A stretch of DNA of 32,676 nt from NCBI GenBank assembly GCA_014879665.1, contig JACSRP010000154.1, positions 1 through 32,676 on the forward strand, read 5' to 3'. Below the pieces are notes generated by a model. The model made no database searches, was not told the origin of the DNA, and saw nothing but the letters and a program-made list of their open reading frames with translations. A program made the position numbers and the translations under genes. The number at the start of each line of letters is the position of its first letter. Position 1 is the stretch's first letter. Shown one piece after another: positions 1-9,303 of this stretch. Source of the stretch: Anaerolineae bacterium (lineage in GTDB: Bacteria > Chloroflexota > Anaerolineae > Aggregatilineales > Phototrophicaceae).

Positions 1-1497
1 CACATCGCGGCGCTCAGTTTTGCCGTTCGCCAGCTTAATTTTCAACGTTGCAGCTTTGCGCCCGGCGCGAGGCTTACCATTCAAGCTGATCGCCGTCCCC
101 AGATTCTCAATGCCTTCTGCAAGCTGAACCGCCGCCTGCGGATTCAACCGCGCCAATGCCCCTAGTGCTGGAATCAATCCTGATGAATCGATCTGCAAAC
201 GGGTCACGCCGCGCGGTTCCAGCGCGTCTAACATCAGCATGGCAGTCAGTCCCGGCCTGCCGGTATTCGCCAGCCCCGCCCCCGCCGCGATAATTCGCGC
301 CATTGGCTGAAGCGGCGAATGTGGGTCATCAAAAGCGGTATCTGGCGTCCATGCCGGACGGGCAGCCGCCAGCAGCGACCGCAGCCCCGCCCGTATCAGC
401 GCATGTTCCAGATACAACGCCCGCAGCGTGTCCGGCGCGAGGCCGGGGCGCAGCGTTTTATTCAGCGCGTAATCCCGAATTTCATCATCATAAGACACGA
501 ACGGCAGCCATGCCTGAATCGCCTTGACGCCCACCACATCAATCAGGCTGTGGGCGCTGGTGCCTAGGCCAATATCGGTACGGATGCTGGTTGTCGCCCG
601 GCCATTCACATACGCCGAAAGGGTGCTGGCAGTCGCGCCCATATCAGCGATCAATACGCCTTCTTTAGCGGCAGCCTGGCGGCCAAAGTATTCAGCGATA
701 GTGTGATAGCTTTGCGCGTTGGGCAGTACCCCCAGCTTCGTCATCCGCCCCACAGCGTTAAAGCCGATGCCGCGCTGCCCGGCCAGCGTGTTAAACGCCA
801 GCGCCAGTTCTAACTGCGCGGCGTCTAAGCGTTCGACACCAATGGTCGGGCGCACATTATCAGTAAAATAGACATCAGCAACATCTTGAAAAAGTGCTTG
901 GATTTCATCATGCAGCGCGGCATTTCCGGCAAACAGGATTAGCGGCGCGTGGCCGCGCATCACCCCCGCGGAAAGCCGTACAATGTGCGCCAGATCCAGC
1001 ACCGCTTTTTTCGCGCCATCATCCGTACCGCCTGTCAAAAAGATCAGGTCAGGGCGCGCCAGCACGATCTCATTCAAGGTTTGCCCCGGCGTTCGGGCAT
1101 CTTCCAGTGTGATCGTGTCCAGCACGTTCACATAAGTACCAGACGCCGCACGTAATGCGCTGGCCGCGCTAATTTCAGGCATCAAGCCTACGACTACGGT
1201 ACGCAAAGGCCGCCCGATGCTGGCCGTCGCCACAAACATATCCACGCCCGAACGATCCGGCTGCTCAGGGCGAATCAGCGCGCCATCAGTACTCACCATC
1301 TGCCGCCCGGTCAGCTGCCCGATCTGCCGGGCCACCCGGTTCAGGCCAACGCCAATGTCGTAATACGGAAAACCGGCTGTCGTCGGCTCAATGGCCGAGG
1401 CCACCTCCGTATATGCGCCCTCCACCAGATCGATCAATACCGCGCGGGTATTCACGTTGCCAAAATCAACGGCGAGGATAGACCCCTCTACGGCCAT
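1..1497 (-). CDS. MutL-like ASKHA ATPase (glutamate mutase L family), 3' end outside the window
   Basis: The ATG at 1497 opens a frame that stays open for 499 codons to the left edge, so the C-terminus is missing. ASKHA (actin/Hsp70-type) nucleotide-binding signatures are visible. Phosphate-1 is ILAVDFGNVNTRAVLID near residue 10, phosphate-2 is VLIADMGATASTLSAYV near residue 280, and an adenosine-type loop IIAAGAGLANTGRPG lies near residue 400. LTGGTDDGAKKAVLDLA is also typical of this family. In clostridia MutL lies between the glutamate mutase subunit genes and is thought to act as a reactivation or chaperone ATPase. No mutase gene is seen here. The start lies 3 bp after the stop of the upstream membrane protein, with AGGTGG upstream as a possible ribosome site. 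It is the last visible gene of the minus-strand operon. The family call is firm; the role is unknown and may be to power or assemble the neighbouring membrane proteins. Confidence 0.85.
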   Translation of the reverse strand, partial: MAVEGSILAVDFGNVNTRAVLIDLVEGAYTEVASAIEPTTAGFPYYDIGVGLNRVARQIGQLTGRQMVSTDGALIRPEQPDRSGVDMFVATASIGRPLRTVVVGLMPEISAASALRAASGTYVNVLDTITLEDARTPGQTLNEIVLARPDLIFLTGGTDDGAKKAVLDLAHIVRLSAGVMRGHAPLILFAGNAALHDEIQALFQDVADVYFTDNVRPTIGVERLDAAQLELALAFNTLAGQRGIGFNAVGRMTKLGVLPNAQSYHTIAEYFGRQAAAKEGVLIADMGATASTLSAYVNGRATTSIRTDIGLGTSAHSLIDVVGVKAIQAWLPFVSYDDEIRDYALNKTLRPGLAPDTLRALYLEHALIRAGLRSLLAAARPAWTPDTAFDDPHSPLQPMARIIAAGAGLANTGRPGLTAMLMLDALEPRGVTRLQIDSSGLIPALGALARLNPQAAVQLAEGIENLGTAISLNGKPRAGRKAATLKIKLANGKTERRDV

Positions 1498-1500
1498 CGC

Positions 1501-2166
1501 TTAACTGCCACCTATGGTAGTGAAGATAAATGCCAGACGCTCGGTCAAAATTACCAGCCCGGTCAAGATTGCGCCGCCATACAAAGCGCCCAGCGCAATC
1601 ACCACGAACCCTTGCCCGATAGTACCTAGTATCCGCCCGAAGGCGCCGCGCCGCACCGTGCCATCTGGCGCGCGGCGGCTAAAATGCCCGAAATAGACCA
1701 GCGTGCAAATCACCCCGCCCACCACCAGAAAACCATTGAACAGGGCAATGCCCGCGTCATCTCCGCTGGCCTGTGGGCGCAGCGCGCTGACTGTATCATT
1801 CATCACCGGAATTAGCGTACCGCTGATCGCGCCGATAATTCCTACCGCCGCGCCCACGCCGATGATCAAGCCCAGTGCCAGATTGCCCAGCTTGTGATAG
1901 CGCCGGAACGATTTAGTTAGCAGCAGCACGCCCAGCACCACCGGCAAAATACCAATGATGATCCCGCCAAACTCACCGCTGCCAACCGTACCACGCAGCC
2001 ACGGCAAAATGACGCTTTCAACCGTCAGCACCGTGATATAGCCGGCAGCCAGCCCGGCAAATATATAAACTGCCAGTCGGTATAGAAAATTATCGCCTAG
2101 CAAATAGCTGAAGATCATCAGCGTGAATACGAAACCGGCGGCTAAGCCGATCTGATCCGGCGTCAC
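1501..2166 (-). CDS. multi-pass membrane protein of unknown function
   Basis: This 221-residue, very hydrophobic protein has about six to seven predicted membrane segments spread over its whole length, with a basic loop KSFRRYHK between segments. It shows no catalytic motif that I recognise. The GTG start at 2166 overlaps the TGA stop of the giant upstream gene (GTGA, 4 bp), and AGGAGA lies about 8 bp before it, so translation is probably coupled. It sits between the giant tethered protein and the MutL-like ATPase, so it may be an integral membrane part of the same complex. The function is an inference from position only. Confidence 0.8.
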   Translation of the reverse strand: MTPDQIGLAAGFVFTLMIFSYLLGDNFLYRLAVYIFAGLAAGYITVLTVESVILPWLRGTVGSGEFGGIIIGILPVVLGVLLLTKSFRRYHKLGNLALGLIIGVGAAVGIIGAISGTLIPVMNDTVSALRPQASGDDAGIALFNGFLVVGGVICTLVYFGHFSRRAPDGTVRRGAFGRILGTIGQGFVVIALGALYGGAILTGLVILTERLAFIFTTIGGS

Positions 2167-5100
2167 CGTGTACGTCTCCTTCGCGAAATGCCGCGCGCGA
2201 TATTGATGATAGTTCCCAGCGCGATCACCCCCGCAGAAACCAGAATACCCAGCGTCATCGCATACCAGCGTTCATCGCGGTAGCCAGCCGAAGGCGGCAG
2301 TACCGTGAATGAAATCGGTGGCGCCATCTGCTCGGTGGCTTCGGGAGTTACTTCAGGTGTCACTTCTTCTGTCGGCGTCGCTGTTGGTTCAGCAGTTGCC
2401 GAAGGGCGGCGCGTGTTAGTTTCCGTCGGTTCTGGCGTGCTGGTCGGGCGGCGGGTGTTGGTCGCTGTTGGCGCAGGCGTATTCGTCGCGTCTGCTTCGT
2501 CCGTTTGCGTATCTTCGGTTGATTGTATCGCTTGTGCCAGCGCCGTTGCCGTCAGCGCAAAGGCATTCACCTGCGCGGTTGCCGTTAATTCCTCAGGATC
2601 AAATTCTGCTGTTGGCGTGGTTCCGTCCGGCAATGTTTGTTCCGCCGGTTTGGCGACAGTGTCTTTACCCGTCAGATTATATGCGCCCGAAATGGCTATC
2701 AACTGGCTGGAAACCCAGCCTTCAAGGCCGTCGTCCAAACGTACATTAAACCACGAGCTGTCTTCATTGACGCCGATCACCGTCACCGGCGTTCCCGGTT
2801 GTAACCGCGCCAGAATTTCAGCCGTGGTATCTGGCTGCACGCGTAAATTCACCGTCTGATTTGAAGAGATAGATCCCTGCACCGGCGTCGGCGTCAGAGT
2901 CGGCGTCAGCGTGCTCGTCGGCGTAAACGTAAACGTCGGCGTAAAGGTGAACGTCGGCGTAAACGTAAACGTTGCGGAAGGCGTAAACAGCAGCGGCGCG
3001 GGGCGGTTTCCACGCGGCACAAATTGCGCTGCCGATGTGGGGAACGGCGTCCCCTCCATCTCCACCGTCACCTCAGCCTCAACCGTGGTTTCGGGCATCA
3101 ACAACGCTGCCAGCCCCAGGCGCGGCTCAGGGAAATTGCCGATCAGCGTATTGTACGTATACGCGCCTTCGTAGCCGCTGATCAACCCTGCCAGCATGCC
3201 CCCCGGCAGCCCATCAACATACGGTTCAACCATTGGCGCGGCGCTGTAATTCACCAGTGCGATCACTGGCGATCCGGTCAGCGGGGCGATCTGCTCCACA
3301 TAAGCGCGCACATCGTCAATGCGATCCGAAACCACCGCCACCGCCGCGAAATCACGCAGCGTGGTCAGGTTCAGGCCGGTAACCTGCCCGCGAATATCAT
3401 TTTGAACAAGCTGTGCCGTGTCTTCGCTAAATGCGCGTAAACCGATTGCGCCGCCCGGCACGAACTGCACCAGAAAATAATCGGCGTTGGGCTGCAGCGC
3501 AGAGGTGCCAAGCTGCGCAAGGAAATCGCTGTCACCGGCAATCTCATCAAGCAGCAGTTCGGCACGCAGAAGCCCCAGCGGGTTTGCGCTCAGCACGACC
3601 GGGTATGCACCCCGAATCAAAATGTGCCGCAGCACTGCTTCCAGTGCCATATCCAGTTCGGCAGCCGAGGCAGGCGCATATTCAGCCCCCACCAGCACCA
3701 CAGATCCGGGCGCAAGATTTTCGATGACGTTAAACGCCGCTGTCGCCCGCGGATCTCCGGCAAACGATGCTGACGGTGGCTCGCCCACCCGCGCTTCTCG
3801 TAAGAAGAAAGGCAGCGAAATCACCGCCAACATCAATAAAGCAATCAGCAGGCGATCTATGCGTATACGCTGTCGGTTGCCTGTTTTGCGTTTTCTGGGC
3901 GCAGCTTTCACCGGCGCTTTAGCCGCCGCGGTAGAAGGCTCCTCGTCAAAATCGAGATTGTGCGCGGCCTCATAGGTCTGATCAATTGCGCTGGCGCGTT
4001 TCCCCGAATCCTGTTCTGCCGTGTCCGTGGCAGTTGCAACGAGCGACGTTAACAGCATCAGCTGCTTCTGCTGATCTGGTGTCAGCATCGCTTCGCCCAT
4101 GCCGCTGGAGGATATGCCGATTCGCGCCGGGGCAATCGCTGAACCAACACCGGGCAGCACTGTTTCCAGAGAGTCTGTCTCTGTGGCGACCGTCTGCTGA
4201 GGTATTTTCTCCGCGCGGCTGCGCAGCTTCTTCAGGCGCTCATCAAGATCGCCCTCTGAGCGATCCTGCTGCTTGCGTACAATCGCCGTCGCTGAAACCT
4301 CGCCTACGCTAACATCTGCCAGCCAATCGGGCGTCTCTGCTGCGGCAAGGTCTGCCAGTTCGGGATCATCTGAAATATCAAAGGGGGAGGCCACGCCGTA
4401 GGGATTGTAGCCTTGTGGTGCGGGCGCATCCTCGGTCACTTTCTGTTCCAGCAAAGATTCCAGATCAGCATCCGGCTCAAGCAGTGAATCCGTCACCGGT
4501 TTCAACACGCCCGTTCCAGTGGTCAGCGTCTTGAGATAGCTATCTAGATCTTCAAACTGCGCCTCATCGCCCGCCGCTTCTACAACTTCATCAGCATCAT
4601 ACTGCTCTATTTCCGCCACAAAATCCGGCTCAACTTGATCAGTAGAAGCAGCGAATTCAAAATCATCTTCTAGCGGAGGCGCATCGTAGGCATTCACTTC
4701 CCAGCTAAAACTACCGGGGATTCCCTCTCCATAGGACAGCGATTCCGCTTGCGCGCCGCTTTCTTCCTGCGCCATGCCGAACGACTGATAAAAGTCGTCT
4801 TCGCTGCTCTCGTCATCAAAAACGGCCTCGCCACTCACAAATTCTTCTAAGGTCGGCGCGTTTTCGTCACTTTCCAATCCTGCTTCGGCGCGAGCCTCGG
4901 CGAAAGCATCACCGCCAAAATGAATGACAAAGCCATCGTCAGGCTGTTCCCCTGTTGTATCCAATGCACTTACAGCCGCTTCCTCAACGAGCCATTCCAG
5001 ATCAGGCTCCGCTTCCTCAGCTGAAATTTCCTGCTCAGGCTCGAAGGTCACAGTTTCATCCGTCAGCGCCTCTAAATCTGGATAGAACTGCTCATCATCA

Positions 5101-7871
5101 ATGCGATCATCATCGTCATCTTCGCTCAGCGCCATTTCATGTTCAACGAAATCGGGCGCGGTGAAAGACTCTGCAATATCGCTCGTCCATGCGTCACCCG
5201 CAGTATCCGGTTGTTCGAAGTCAAATAAATCGTCGGCAGTTTCTTCCAGCGTCAAATCGCCCTGCGGAAACGCCAATACTTCAGACATTGAAACCGGGTT
5301 CTCAAAGCTCAATTCGCCAGATTCAAATGCTTCAGCCTCGCTGAACAGGGATTCTTCCATTCCCTGTTCAGTTTCAAACCCCTCAAGATCGATCTCGAAA
5401 TCGTCAGATGGAATCTCATTGGCTGTAAAATCCTGATACGACTCGCTTTCAAAGGCCGATAAATCAAGTTCAAATTCAGGTTCAGCCTCGCCCTCGCTAG
5501 CCGTTTCCGCAAAGCCAGTATCTAGCAGCGATTCATATCCCGGTACATCGGCTTCAACTGTTGGCGCAAGTTCTGCCTCAAGCCCGCTCAACGTCGTGGC
5601 ATCATAGTCGCCAGCCAGCAGTTCTTCCAGTTCAACATCCGCAAAAAGATCGTCTTCAAGTTCGGATGGTGCAAGTTCCGAAAGTTCGCGCGCAAGTTCT
5701 GAAGCCGCGCCCTGATCTACGGCTAATGCCGCATCTGGTTCGCCAATATCAAAACTTTCAAGCCCAAGCGAATCCAGTTCTTGCGCCCCCATCGCAGAGG
5801 CAGATTCAGCCTCGCCAAACAGATCATCGCTCATCCAGCCGGTTTCTTCGCCCGGCGGGTTGTTGTCGCCAAACAGGGCGCGTTCAAACGCAGCCAGATC
5901 GGCATTGGCTTCCTGCGCCAGCGCCGGAGTATCCACCGTTAGATCGCCGCCAGCTTGCATCGCCGCCAGCCAGTCCAGTTCATCGCTGTCGGGCGCAGTT
6001 TCAACCGGCGCTTCCGCGATCAACGCTTCTTCTTCAACAAACGACATGCCGGGCATGTTGTCTTCAAGTTGCGTGCCACTCAACCAATCCAGATCGGGCA
6101 CGGCGGTTTCTGCGTTCCAATCGGGGTCTATCGCTTCAAGCGGAGACTCATCTACTGCCGCTTCAAAGCCAGAGTCGCCGTCGAGTCCTTCGCCGCCCAT
6201 CAGCGTCTCAGCCAGCAGCACAGAGTCCAGCGACTCTTCGCCAAAACCAACGGGCTCAGGAATCTGGTCTGCTGCGGATGGTGAATTCACCACCTCATCC
6301 CAGCTTAAATCCCCGAAAATACCAGCATCATCCTGTGATTGGCTGGCGAAAAAGTCAGGTTCTGGTTCTTCCGGCGCTTCGTGAATCCCCGCGCGAGTGA
6401 GCATGCCAGTCAGCTTAATGCCGGGGTCAACCGGGGGCAGCGGCGATTCCCATGCCGGTTCTTCGGCTTGTGGTAGGGTTTCAGCAGCCGCCTGTGCCGC
6501 CTCCATCGCTTCGGGATCAATCGCCTTTAGCCAGTCCGTCTTGATGCCCGCCACGCCTTCGGGGTTGATGACGATTTCAGATTCCTGTGCCTCTTCAGGA
6601 TCAGGAATACTCGCCTCTACCGCAGCCTCCCAGTCGTAAACTGGCGATTCCGCAAGCTGTTCTGCAATCTCTTCACTGGCAAAATTAAATGCTTCCAGCG
6701 TCGAGAAATCTGTGGCGGCAGGCAGTGGTTCTTCATCATCCAGCGGTCTATTGACCGAGGTGACGATGTTTTCAAGCTCGCTCAGCCAATCCATCGTCTC
6801 CCCGCTCATCGCCTCTTCCGGGGCTGCTTCGGCGGGTTCATCCAGTTCAAAGCGGGTTTCTAGAAGCCCCATGCTGGCCGCTGACGAATCGGTCATGATC
6901 AAATCAAGTTCCGGTTCTTCAATTTCAGCGGCGGCGCTTGTAACACCGGCGGCGCTAAACCAGTCCACATCTGGAAGTTCTTCGTTTGGGTACCCGTCCG
7001 GGAAAACTGCTTCTACCGGTTGGGTGCTGTCCTGCGGCGGTTCATCAAATGTTTGATCAGGGGGCAGTTTTAATTCGCCAGTCACCACCCGTGCAGTAGA
7101 CGTGGAAAGCGACCTGAAGAAGGCGTCCATCTCAGTACCAGTATAACTGTCGTCTGGTGCTGCTTCGGGCGCGTATGGCTGCGAGGATACCCAGTCTAAG
7201 CCGGGCAGTTCCTCTTCATTCTGATCAGCATTCGGGCTATCGTTTCTGATTGCAAACGGATTATTGGGATCAGGTTCATTGTAGACCGGCGCTTCGTGCA
7301 GCGACTCGAAAAATGAGCTAATCGAGTCCGGATGGACATTAGAATCCTGCGGGGGCGGTAGTTCTTCTTCAGGCTCGCCTCGAAATGCCGAGGCGCTTTC
7401 ACCTGTAAACCAGTCCGGCGCGTCGGTGGTATCCAGTTCCTCTAGTCCCAGAAACCAGTCCGGCAGCTCGCCCGTCTGCCCTAATGGGCCGGTTTTCTTG
7501 GCAGCCTTAGGCGGTTCATCCGGCAGCGAGGTCGAAAGATCAGGAACTTCTTCTTCAATGCCCTTTTCGCGTTGAAGCTCTTTCTGTATCGCTGCCCAAT
7601 CATCATAAGTCTGCCCGGTATCCAACGACTCGGGCAGCATATCCGCCGCCGCCAGCCAATCTTCTTCTCCGAACCGGTTAACTTTTGTCAGCTTGTCATC
7701 GCGCAGCCACGGCGGGATAGTCTCGTCATCCGGCGAAGCTGGAATCCCCGGAAAAGCCGGGAGTTCGCTTCCGGAAGGCGTTGGTGGTTTTTTAGCCTCC
7801 GGCGGCGGATCGTCACGCAGCCACGGGGGCAGTTCGCCATTGTCTCCGTCGTGTGGATGATTGTCGCTCAA
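2163..7871 (-). CDS. giant acidic membrane-tethered protein with Trp-Leu/Phe motifs and an SH3b domain
   Basis: This 1902-residue protein has four zones. Residues 1 to about 1180 are very acidic, low in Lys/Arg and probably disordered, with repeated short motifs such as PPWLRDD (W17, W55), LPDWFLG, APDWFTG, VPDLDWLSG and TPDWLADVS. A basic stretch (RKRKTGNRQRIRIDR) precedes a membrane helix at about 1332-1352. Next comes an extracytoplasmic alpha/beta region (about 1355-1600). An FTFTPT linker, an SH3b-type domain (about 1665-1725, containing VNLRVQP and GWVSSQLIAI) and a Thr/Pro-rich stretch follow. A last helix (about 1869-1891) ends in RGISRRRRTR. The positive-inside rule puts both ends in the cytoplasm and the SH3b domain outside. 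The start is TTG at 7871 with AGGGG six bases upstream, overlapping the previous stop. It may be an envelope scaffold that recruits cytoplasmic partners through its Trp motifs; this is inference. Confidence 0.85.
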   Translation of the reverse strand: MSDNHPHDGDNGELPPWLRDDPPPEAKKPPTPSGSELPAFPGIPASPDDETIPPWLRDDKLTKVNRFGEEDWLAAADMLPESLDTGQTYDDWAAIQKELQREKGIEEEVPDLSTSLPDEPPKAAKKTGPLGQTGELPDWFLGLEELDTTDAPDWFTGESASAFRGEPEEELPPPQDSNVHPDSISSFFESLHEAPVYNEPDPNNPFAIRNDSPNADQNEEELPGLDWVSSQPYAPEAAPDDSYTGTEMDAFFRSLSTSTARVVTGELKLPPDQTFDEPPQDSTQPVEAVFPDGYPNEELPDVDWFSAAGVTSAAAEIEEPELDLIMTDSSAASMGLLETRFELDEPAEAAPEEAMSGETMDWLSELENIVTSVNRPLDDEEPLPAATDFSTLEAFNFASEEIAEQLAESPVYDWEAAVEASIPDPEEAQESEIVINPEGVAGIKTDWLKAIDPEAMEAAQAAAETLPQAEEPAWESPLPPVDPGIKLTGMLTRAGIHEAPEEPEPDFFASQSQDDAGIFGDLSWDEVVNSPSAADQIPEPVGFGEESLDSVLLAETLMGGEGLDGDSGFEAAVDESPLEAIDPDWNAETAVPDLDWLSGTQLEDNMPGMSFVEEEALIAEAPVETAPDSDELDWLAAMQAGGDLTVDTPALAQEANADLAAFERALFGDNNPPGEETGWMSDDLFGEAESASAMGAQELDSLGLESFDIGEPDAALAVDQGAASELARELSELAPSELEDDLFADVELEELLAGDYDATTLSGLEAELAPTVEADVPGYESLLDTGFAETASEGEAEPEFELDLSAFESESYQDFTANEIPSDDFEIDLEGFETEQGMEESLFSEAEAFESGELSFENPVSMSEVLAFPQGDLTLEETADDLFDFEQPDTAGDAWTSDIAESFTAPDFVEHEMALSEDDDDDRIDDEQFYPDLEALTDETVTFEPEQEISAEEAEPDLEWLVEEAAVSALDTTGEQPDDGFVIHFGGDAFAEARAEAGLESDENAPTLEEFVSGEAVFDDESSEDDFYQSFGMAQEESGAQAESLSYGEGIPGSFSWEVNAYDAPPLEDDFEFAASTDQVEPDFVAEIEQYDADEVVEAAGDEAQFEDLDSYLKTLTTGTGVLKPVTDSLLEPDADLESLLEQKVTEDAPAPQGYNPYGVASPFDISDDPELADLAAAETPDWLADVSVGEVSATAIVRKQQDRSEGDLDERLKKLRSRAEKIPQQTVATETDSLETVLPGVGSAIAPARIGISSSGMGEAMLTPDQQKQLMLLTSLVATATDTAEQDSGKRASAIDQTYEAAHNLDFDEEPSTAAAKAPVKAAPRKRKTGNRQRIRIDRLLIALLMLAVISLPFFLREARVGEPPSASFAGDPRATAAFNVIENLAPGSVVLVGAEYAPASAAELDMALEAVLRHILIRGAYPVVLSANPLGLLRAELLLDEIAGDSDFLAQLGTSALQPNADYFLVQFVPGGAIGLRAFSEDTAQLVQNDIRGQVTGLNLTTLRDFAAVAVVSDRIDDVRAYVEQIAPLTGSPVIALVNYSAAPMVEPYVDGLPGGMLAGLISGYEGAYTYNTLIGNFPEPRLGLAALLMPETTVEAEVTVEMEGTPFPTSAAQFVPRGNRPAPLLFTPSATFTFTPTFTFTPTFTFTPTSTLTPTLTPTPVQGSISSNQTVNLRVQPDTTAEILARLQPGTPVTVIGVNEDSSWFNVRLDDGLEGWVSSQLIAISGAYNLTGKDTVAKPAEQTLPDGTTPTAEFDPEELTATAQVNAFALTATALAQAIQSTEDTQTDEADATNTPAPTATNTRRPTSTPEPTETNTRRPSATAEPTATPTEEVTPEVTPEATEQMAPPISFTVLPPSAGYRDERWYAMTLGILVSAGVIALGTIINIARGISRRRRTR
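2917..2970. repeat. three 18-bp tandem units coding the FTFTPT linker
   Basis: Three consecutive 18-bp units (GTCGGCGTAAACGTAAAC, with three changes in the middle unit) lie inside the giant gene. Read on the minus strand they code Phe-Thr-Phe-Thr-Pro-Thr. The near-identical DNA suggests recent expansion by slippage or recombination of a spacer between the alpha/beta region and the SH3b domain. Confidence 0.85.
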
Positions 7872-7880
7872 CGCAATCCC

Positions 7881-8486
7881 CTATTCACGGTATGCCCGTT
7901 CCTGCCCGATCAACGCGCGCATACCGGTAACCACAGCCGCCAGCGCTATTCCAATCAGCAAACCACGCGCCCCGGCACTCGCCGGAACTGCTACCATCCA
8001 TGCGCGAATTTCACTCATCACGCTCAACTGGCTGAAAGGCAGCGCGCCCAGCAGCGTAATCAACAGCGCCAGAGTGAAAAGCAGCGCCGCCCACGTTACG
8101 CCGCGTCGCATCAGCCGGTATGCGCCATAAACCAGCGCAAAGACCAGCAGCGCCGCCAGCGCCGATTCTATCGAACCTTCAACATCGCGCAGCAAGATGC
8201 GCCGTTCGGCATCCGCGCCAAGCACATACAGCGCGATCACCAGTAGGAAGCTGAGCACCAGGGCAACGCTGTATAGCAAGCCGCGTTCACGCCCGATAAT
8301 GCGCCGCAAATGCACGCTCAGCAAGTTAATCACGCCGATGATCATCGCCATTCCCGCAGTGATGATCGTAATTTGCAGCAGCAGGTTGGTCAGACTGCTC
8401 AGCGCGCCCGTCGCCAACCCGATCAGCATGATCAAGCCGGAGCTAATTGCCAGCGCCGTCGCCAATAAGCCAATAATTCGGGACAT
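7881..8486 (-). CDS. multi-pass membrane protein of unknown function
   Basis: This 201-residue protein has about six hydrophobic segments, with basic loops (HLRRIIGRERG and YRLMRRG) between them. No family was recognised. The ATG at 8486 overlaps the stop of the upstream gene by one base (TAATG) behind a G-rich ribosome-binding stretch, and its stop at 7881 is only 9 bp before the start of the giant gene, so co-translation is likely. It is one of three membrane proteins in the six-gene cluster. The surrounding GC content and codon use do not stand out, which argues against recent acquisition. Confidence 0.8.
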   Translation of the reverse strand: MSRIIGLLATALAISSGLIMLIGLATGALSSLTNLLLQITIITAGMAMIIGVINLLSVHLRRIIGRERGLLYSVALVLSFLLVIALYVLGADAERRILLRDVEGSIESALAALLVFALVYGAYRLMRRGVTWAALLFTLALLITLLGALPFSQLSVMSEIRAWMVAVPASAGARGLLIGIALAAVVTGMRALIGQERAYRE

Positions 8487-9301
8487 TAGCCGCCCCCGCC
8501 GAACAATCCGGTCAAAAAGCGGGTGATCACTCCACCCGTCACAGCATCACCAACCACCACAATTACGGGAATGAGCAAGCAGATAATCACCACAAATTGT
8601 AGTACCTGCTGGGCCAGCGCGCTGCCAATATGCACACTATCTTCGCCCAGATAAGCGCCAGCGAGCGAAAATTCATCGCCCAGCAGGGCATAGTCGGCCA
8701 TCACATAGCCCACCGCCTGCCCTTCCAGATCGCGGCTGGCGGCAATTGAATACATTCTCTTATTCGCAGCATTCCATAAAGGCAGCGCCAGTTCAATGCC
8801 AAAACCGCCAGCATAAATGCCGCCAGCCGCATCTTCATTAGCGGCCACGCCCGTCAATATTGCAGCGAAAGCCAGTAAACGGTTGCCCGGCGCATACCAC
8901 TGCACATGCCTTGCCTGCTGCAATCGCCCGGTACGCCCCACGGCCTGTACCGCGCGGTATTGGGCGCTGTATGCGAGAGGAATCATAGTCACATCACTCA
9001 CCGCTATCATCGGCGCGCGTTCGCCAATGGCTGCCTGCTTCGCCACCTGATAGGCAATCTCAGTGCTTGCCAGAGCAAAGGGGGTTGGTGTGCCGCCAAT
9101 GCCATCCTGTGCGATAGCGATCAGCATCGGGCGACCAGCTTCAATGGACGCGCCCACAATGCCAGACATCGCCCGGTATCCCGGAATCAAACGCAGCGTT
9201 AGGCCTTCCTTGCGCCGGCGAGCCACCGGAATTGCTGTCGCCAGTGTCGCAAAAGCCAGCACAATCATCAGGATCGTCCATACACGTGTCGTTGGATCCA
9301 C
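8486..9301 (-). CDS. DUF6754-like membrane protein
   Basis: This 271-residue protein has an N-terminal membrane helix (about 5-25), a conserved soluble core and one or two C-terminal helices (about 220-265). The core carries GRPMLIAIAQDGIGG, ASTEIAYQVAKQAA and ANEDAAGGIYAGGFGIELAL, which I associate with DUF6754, a family found in Chloroflexota and some archaea. That assignment is from memory. The start is GTG at 9301 with GGGGGCGAC about 5 bp upstream, only 2 bp after the stop of the small first gene. The family has no known activity. The glycine-rich core could bind a ligand or partner protein. Its position suggests it belongs to the same membrane assembly as the giant scaffold and the MutL-like ATPase. 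Confidence 0.75.
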   Translation of the reverse strand: MDPTTRVWTILMIVLAFATLATAIPVARRRKEGLTLRLIPGYRAMSGIVGASIEAGRPMLIAIAQDGIGGTPTPFALASTEIAYQVAKQAAIGERAPMIAVSDVTMIPLAYSAQYRAVQAVGRTGRLQQARHVQWYAPGNRLLAFAAILTGVAANEDAAGGIYAGGFGIELALPLWNAANKRMYSIAASRDLEGQAVGYVMADYALLGDEFSLAGAYLGEDSVHIGSALAQQVLQFVVIICLLIPVIVVVGDAVTGGVITRFLTGLFGGGG

Positions 9302-9303
9302 GC

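Noticed and set aside
2305-2859. Plus-strand Val/Ser-rich open frame
   Set aside because: It is the antisense of the Thr/Pro linker region of the giant gene and shows simple repeats only.
2917-2970. The short tandem units as a possible CRISPR-like array
   Set aside because: They are contiguous, without spacers, and code a protein linker.
5561-6400. Long plus-strand open frame opposite the giant gene
   Set aside because: It is Gln/Arg/Pro-rich with no domain, has no ribosome site, and is explained by the biased codons of the acidic protein on the other strand.
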